From assembly GCA_945897565.1 (NCBI GenBank), contig CAMDFN010000006.1, positions 1 through 64,000 on the forward strand: 64,000 nucleotides of DNA, written 5' to 3'. This stretch comes from Chryseobacterium gleum (GTDB lineage: Bacteria; Bacteroidota; Bacteroidia; Flavobacteriales_D; Crocinitomicaceae). Shown here one piece after another: positions 60,180-64,000 of the stretch. Numbering within the stretch: the first letter of the stretch is position 1; every line of letters starts with the position of its first letter. The notes beneath the pieces were generated by a model, which saw only the letters and a program-made list of their open reading frames with translations, did not search any database and was not told the DNA's origin. Both the position numbers and the translations under genes were made by a program.

Positions 60180-60187
60180 TACCTTTG
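60180..60187 (+). promoter_or_regulatory. -7 element of the bestrophin-like gene
   Basis: TACCTTTG, an exact TAnnTTTG, 19 nt before the ATG at 60207. No -33 TTG at the expected distance. Confidence 0.45.
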
Positions 60188-60206
60188 TGTTCTTATTACA
60201 ACACCT

Positions 60207-61073
60207 ATGATCAATTACAACCCCAAAAATTGGCTGTCCTTCATTTTTTCTTTCCACAAAAGCGACACCGCGCGCATGATGTGGAAAGAATTGATTTACA
60301 TCAGTTTGCTTTCTATATTGATCACTTACGTTGAAATCACCTTTTTTCCGAAGGCTTATTATCTTAAAAACTTAACTACCGTCTATTCTCTTTTGGGTTT
60401 TGTGATCTCACTCTTACTCGTTTTTAGAACCAATACCGCTTATGACCGTTGGTGGGAAGGCCGCAAAGCGTGGGGTGGCATTGTCAATGACACGAGAAGT
60501 TTGAGTTCCAAATTGAGCGCACTTGAGATCAGTTCAGAGGAACGCAAAAATTTTAATGATTTGCTTGGACTTTATGTGTTTTCTGTTAAAAATCACTTGC
60601 GTTCTCAACGCGTTGAACAAGATGCCGATTGTAAAAAAGACCACTCCGGACTAGATTTAAGCGGGCATCAGCCACTGCGCATTCAACAAATACTGCGCGC
60701 AGAAATTCAGAAGTTGTACGATAACAAAACAATGAGCGCTGAATGTTGGTTGGCTGTTCAGCGAGACCTCGATGCATTAGTGGCTTCGCTGGGCGTTTGT
60801 GAGCGGATCAAAAACACACCTATTCCCTTTTCTTATAGTTTGTTTATCAAGAAGTTTATCTTTATTTATGTCCTGACTATGCCTTTGGCATTTGTACCGC
60901 TGTTTGGCTATTTATCGGCGTTTATATCGACTTTTGTTTTTTATGCGCTGGTGAGTATGGAGCTGCTTGCTGAAGAAATTGAAGATCCATTTGGCAGCGA
61001 TGAGAACGATTTGCCCACGGATCAAATTTGTTTGACTATTCAAAATGATTGCAAGCAAATTTTTGGGGTATAA
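60207..61073 (+). CDS. Bestrophin-like anion channel protein
   Basis: 288 residues of the bestrophin/UPF0187 family. Four hydrophobic helices (about 28-47, 54-74, 214-233, 236-255) are arranged around the signature FRTNTAYDRWWEGRKAWGG (about 74-92) and the acidic end ELLAEEIEDPFGSDENDLP. Bacterial homologues form pentameric ion channels in the inner membrane. The gene stands alone; its stop codon abuts the terminator of the minus-strand small gene. Confidence 0.92.
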   Translation: MINYNPKNWLSFIFSFHKSDTARMMWKELIYISLLSILITYVEITFFPKAYYLKNLTTVYSLLGFVISLLLVFRTNTAYDRWWEGRKAWGGIVNDTRSLSSKLSALEISSEERKNFNDLLGLYVFSVKNHLRSQRVEQDADCKKDHSGLDLSGHQPLRIQQILRAEIQKLYDNKTMSAECWLAVQRDLDALVASLGVCERIKNTPIPFSYSLFIKKFIFIYVLTMPLAFVPLFGYLSAFISTFVFYALVSMELLAEEIEDPFGSDENDLPTDQICLTIQNDCKQIFGV

Positions 61074-61075
61074 AA

Positions 61076-61095
61076 AAAGCGCCTATTGGCGCTTT
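61076..61095 (-). terminator. Terminator of the 51-residue protein gene
   Basis: An 8-bp perfect stem, AAAGCGCC/GGCGCTTT, with a 4-nt loop. On the minus strand it is followed by a T run that reaches into the bestrophin stop codon; on the plus strand no T run follows, so it serves mainly the leftward gene. Confidence 0.8.
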
Positions 61096-61113
61096 CGGGA
61101 AAAGGTTGTTTCT

Positions 61114-61269
61114 TTATTTGGACTCTTCGTCAAAAATGCGTTTTGGACGCAATTGCTCAAACAAACCTAGCGTAAGCCAATAAGGAAGAATAAATCCTAA
61201 TAAAAAGAATAACATCCAAAAGGCCATCCCGCCAATTAAAAGAAACATTACAATACCGAAAGTGCTCAT
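61114..61269 (-). CDS. Small membrane protein, 51 residues
   Basis: A short frame on the minus strand from ATG 61269 to TAA at 61116-61114. The product is [20 protein letters not shown] and then a second hydrophobic stretch, [16 protein letters not shown], followed by a charged tail ending [10 protein letters not shown]. The hydrophobic part (about 5-36) makes one long or two short membrane helices. A dedicated terminator directly downstream and the lack of any other explanation for the 260-bp region support a real gene. Function and family unknown. Confidence 0.65.
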   Translation of the reverse strand: MSTFGIVMFLLIGGMAFWMLFFLLGFILPYWLTLGLFEQLRPKRIFDEESK

Positions 61270-61276
61270 CTTCTAT

Positions 61277-61284
61277 TATTTTTG
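61277..61284 (+). promoter_or_regulatory. Putative -7 element of fumC
   Basis: TATTTTTG, an exact TAnnTTTG, 50 nt before the fumC ATG. No TTG at -33 spacing, so moderate confidence. Confidence 0.4.
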
Positions 61285-61334
61285 CAGTTGAAAACTTTCC
61301 AAAATTACATAAATTAATTCATAAACACCAAGAA

Positions 61335-62732
61335 ATGGAATTTCGCATCGAAAAAGACACCATGGGCGAGGTCAACGTGCCTGCTCACCGTTATTGGGGC
61401 GCTCAAACAGAGCGTTCGCGCAACAACTTTAAAATTGGTCCAGAGGGCTCGATGCCAATTGAAATCATACACGCTTTTGCCTATCTAAAAAAGGCAGCGG
61501 CGCACGCCAACCACCAACTAGGTGTTTTACCACAAGAAAAAAGAGACCTGATCTCCAAAATATGTGATGAAATTCTTACCGGCCAACACGACGATGAATT
61601 TCCTTTAGTGATCTGGCAAACAGGGTCAGGTACGCAATCCAATATGAATTGCAATGAAGTCATTGCCAACCGTGGGCATGTCGTAAATGGAGGTCAATTA
61701 CGAGACGAACAAAAAGTGCTCAACCCCAATGACGACGTCAACAAATCGCAATCATCTAACGACACCTACCCTACGGCTATGCACATTGCAGCCTACAAAA
61801 TGGCTGTTGAAGTAACACTACCAGGCATGCAACATTTGCGCGAAGTGCTCCAACAAAAAGTTGTCAAATTCAAAGACATCGTTAAAACCGGACGCACCCA
61901 CTTTATGGATGCTACGCCGCTCACCCTTGGCCAGGAATTTAGCGGCTATGTTGCACAGCTTGATTACTCGATGCGTGCCGTCAACAATGCGTTGGTGGTT
62001 GTTTCTGAATTAGCCTTAGGTGGCACCGCGGTTGGCACGGGTTTAAATACGCCTAAGGGTTATGACGTTTTGGTGGCTCAAAAAATTGCTGAGTTTACTG
62101 GCTTGCCTTTCATTACTGCAGCGAATAAATTTGAAGCTTTAGCAGCTCATGACGCCATGGTAGAGCTTTCTGGCGCCCTCAAGCGCAGTGCTGTTTCACT
62201 CATGAAAATTGCCAACGATATCCGCATGTTGTCTTCTGGGCCGCGCTGTGGTATTGGTGAAATCATCATCCCAGACAACGAACCCGGCTCTTCTATCATG
62301 CCTGGAAAAGTCAACCCCACCCAACCCGAAGCCTTAACAATGGTTTGCGCTCAAGTAATGGGTAATGACGTTGCCGTAAGCATCGCGGGTGCTAACGGTC
62401 ATTTTGAACTCAATGTGTTCAAGCCGGTAATTGCGGCCAATGTGTTGCAGTCTGCGCGCCTCATTGGTGACGCTTGCGTTTCTTTTGCAGACAATTGTGC
62501 GGTAGGTATTCAGGCAAATTTACCAATGGTTAAACAACATCTTGATAACTCATTAATGCTTGTTACTGCACTCAACACTAAAATTGGCTACTATAAAGCT
62601 GCTGAAATAGCAAAGTATGCACACAAAAACGGCACCACTTTAAAAGAGGCTGCTGTAGGCCTTGGCCACGTTAGTGCTGACGAATACGACCAAATTGTAG
62701 ACCCCTCCAAAATGATTGGTTCGTTAGACTAA
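61335..62732 (+). CDS. fumC: Class II fumarate hydratase
   Basis: 465 residues of the fumarase/aspartase superfamily. [16 protein letters not shown] near 100, [11 protein letters not shown] near 140 and the signature [15 protein letters not shown] near 318 (mobile loop with catalytic Ser) distinguish class II fumarase. It is an iron-free tetramer converting fumarate to malate, directly downstream of the SDH reaction. It is followed after 72 bp by icd, another TCA gene with its own -7 element. Confidence 0.97.
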   Translation: MEFRIEKDTMGEVNVPAHRYWGAQTERSRNNFKIGPEGSMPIEIIHAFAYLKKAAAHANHQLGVLPQEKRDLISKICDEILTGQHDDEFPLVIWQTGSGTQSNMNCNEVIANRGHVVNGGQLRDEQKVLNPNDDVNKSQSSNDTYPTAMHIAAYKMAVEVTLPGMQHLREVLQQKVVKFKDIVKTGRTHFMDATPLTLGQEFSGYVAQLDYSMRAVNNALVVVSELALGGTAVGTGLNTPKGYDVLVAQKIAEFTGLPFITAANKFEALAAHDAMVELSGALKRSAVSLMKIANDIRMLSSGPRCGIGEIIIPDNEPGSSIMPGKVNPTQPEALTMVCAQVMGNDVAVSIAGANGHFELNVFKPVIAANVLQSARLIGDACVSFADNCAVGIQANLPMVKQHLDNSLMLVTALNTKIGYYKAAEIAKYAHKNGTTLKEAAVGLGHVSADEYDQIVDPSKMIGSLD

Positions 62733-62780
62733 ATCATGCTTGCTTCTTTGCAATTGACCTGTTTTAAGCATAATAATGTT

Positions 62781-62788
62781 TAATTTTG
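62781..62788 (+). promoter_or_regulatory. Putative -7 element of icd
   Basis: TAATTTTG, an exact TAnnTTTG, 16 nt before the ATG at 62805. A TTG at 62754-62756 is 24 nt away, slightly beyond the usual spacing. Confidence 0.45.
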
Positions 62789-62804
62789 TACATAAAATAT
62801 TTAC

Positions 62805-64000
62805 ATGTCAAAAATTACAGTAGCCAATCCAGTTGTAGAGCTCGACGGAGATGAAATGACCCGCATTATCTGGAAATTCATCAAGGACAAACTCATCTTA
62901 CCATACCTCGATTTAGATATCAAGTACTACGATCTCGGTATCGAAAAACGAGATGAAACCGACGATCAAATCACGATAGACGCCGCTGAAGCTATTAAAA
63001 AATACCAAGTCGGTATCAAATGCGCCACCATTACTCCTGACGAAGCACGCGTTCAAGAATTTAACCTGAAATCCATGTGGAAGTCTCCTAACGGAACCAT
63101 CCGCAACATCCTAGACGGCACTGTTTTTCGCGAGCCAATTGTAATGCAAAACGTACCGCGTTTGGTCACCAACTGGACCGCCCCTATCATTGTGGGCCGT
63201 CATGCTTTCGGCGATCAATACCGCGCTACTGATGCCGTTTTCAAAGGAAAAGGCAAGCTCACCATGACATTTACCCCCGAAGACGGCGGCGAAACCCAAA
63301 CTTTTGAAGTCTACAATTTCAAAGGCGATGGCGTCGGAATGGCAATGTACAACACCGACGAATCTATTTCTGGTTTTGCCAGAAGCTGTTTCAATATGGC
63401 TTTAACCAAAAAATGGCCGCTCTATCTTTCTACCAAAAACACCATTCTTAAAAAATACGATGGGCGCTTCAAAGATATCTTTGAAGAAATATTTCAAGCT
63501 GAATTCAAAGCACAATTCGATGCTGCGGGCATCGTTTACGAACACCGCCTCATCGACGACATGGTCGCCTCTGCCTTAAAGTGGCACGGAAATTTTGTGT
63601 GGGCTTGTAAAAACTACGACGGCGACGTACAGTCCGATACCGTTGCACAAGGGTTTGGTTCACTCGGCCTCATGACCTCCGTACTCATTACCCCTGACGG
63701 CAAAATTATGGAGTCAGAAGCTGCACACGGCACCGTTACGCGTCACTTCCGCGACCACCAAGCAGGTAAAAAAACATCGACGAATCCTATCGCTTCCATT
63801 TTTGCCTGGACGCGTGGTTTGGCTTTCCGTGGCAAACTTGACCACAACCAAGAACTCATTGACTTCTGTCTTACACTTGAAAAAGTATGTGTTGAAACCG
63901 TTGAAAGCGGCATCATGACCAAAGACTTAGCCGTCTGTATTCATGGCAACAAAGTCAACCACGGTGAACACTACGTATACACTGAAGAATTTTTAGACGC
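62805..64000 (+). CDS. icd: NADP-dependent isocitrate dehydrogenase, eukaryote-like type (3' end cut)
   Basis: The frame is open from ATG 62805 ([20 protein letters not shown]) to the right edge, 398 residues, so only a few are missing from a family length of about 400-415. [36 protein letters not shown] and the metal/substrate site DDMVASALK, with [11 protein letters not shown] and [12 protein letters not shown], match the homodimeric eukaryote-type NADP-IDH rather than the E. coli type. It converts isocitrate to 2-oxoglutarate with NADPH formation. It follows fumC. Confidence 0.96.
   Translation, partial: MSKITVANPVVELDGDEMTRIIWKFIKDKLILPYLDLDIKYYDLGIEKRDETDDQITIDAAEAIKKYQVGIKCATITPDEARVQEFNLKSMWKSPNGTIRNILDGTVFREPIVMQNVPRLVTNWTAPIIVGRHAFGDQYRATDAVFKGKGKLTMTFTPEDGGETQTFEVYNFKGDGVGMAMYNTDESISGFARSCFNMALTKKWPLYLSTKNTILKKYDGRFKDIFEEIFQAEFKAQFDAAGIVYEHRLIDDMVASALKWHGNFVWACKNYDGDVQSDTVAQGFGSLGLMTSVLITPDGKIMESEAAHGTVTRHFRDHQAGKKTSTNPIASIFAWTRGLAFRGKLDHNQELIDFCLTLEKVCVETVESGIMTKDLAVCIHGNKVNHGEHYVYTEEFLD

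Overview
The window is a gene-dense chromosomal segment with no insertion sequence, prophage, CRISPR array or rRNA operon. The gene content points to a Bacteroidota bacterium, most likely order Flavobacteriales. Supporting signs are: type IX secretion (T9SS) sorting domains of both the short type A kind (6430-7182) and the CHU_C/type B kind (55071-57413); exact TAnnTTTG -7 promoter elements, often with a TTG/TTTG -33 element, in front of many genes; near absence of Shine-Dalgarno sequences; Omp28- and DUF6029-like proteins; a eukaryote-like class Ia ribonucleotide reductase; and a CruF/CrtZ/CrtYcd carotenoid cluster. I cannot fix the family or genus from the sequence alone.

Left part (1-15 kb). 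A leftward operon runs TlpA-like thioredoxin, DUF6029 beta-barrel, Omp28-like lipoprotein, rpoN, PAP2-like membrane protein, coiled-coil lipoprotein, TPR protein, mostly joined by TAATG/ATGA stop-start overlaps. Its promoter is back to back with that of a T9SS cargo gene followed by rnr. Next comes a leftward lepA - membrane protein - cytochrome c - hflX operon, then comF and an FAD oxidoreductase.

Middle (15-39 kb). nrdB-nrdA end in three near-perfect 70-bp tandem repeats that start inside the nrdA stop region and precede a strong terminator. purH, mreB and an unusual ECF sigma factor/CHU_C-domain anti-sigma-like pair follow, then a lipid kinase, ispD and an LD-carboxypeptidase. After these lie sdhCAB with a good promoter and terminator, the acpP-fabF-rnc operon, purN, kynU, hemL, and a four-gene overlapping cluster (SDR, cruF, crtZ, lycopene cyclase) that suggests monocyclic hydroxylated carotenoids of the saproxanthin/myxol type.

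Right part (39-64 kb). Three tRNA genes (Gly-GCC, Leu-UAA, Pro-GGG) with their own promoter and terminators precede a CapA-like phosphoesterase that overlaps a LysE-type exporter tail to tail. Then come a TonB-dependent receptor with an inverted repeat upstream, an MMPL/RND exporter, a PaaZ-like bifunctional enzyme, rseP, polA, a small lipoprotein and an M20 peptidase. They are followed by a large T9SS-type secreted protein, an orphan oligopeptide-binding protein, tryptophan 2,3-dioxygenase, a bestrophin-like channel, a 51-residue membrane protein, fumC, and a eukaryote-type NADP isocitrate dehydrogenase cut by the right edge.

Functionally this is mostly core metabolism (TCA cycle: sdhCAB, fumC, icd; dNTP and purine synthesis; haem; fatty acid; isoprenoid to carotenoid; tryptophan catabolism by TDO and kynureninase) interleaved with envelope and T9SS functions. 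The most unusual items are the sigma/CHU_C pair, the nrdA-derived tandem repeats, several -7 promoter elements that abut start codons (near-leaderless mRNAs), the enlarged SdhC, and the inverted repeat upstream of the TonB receptor.
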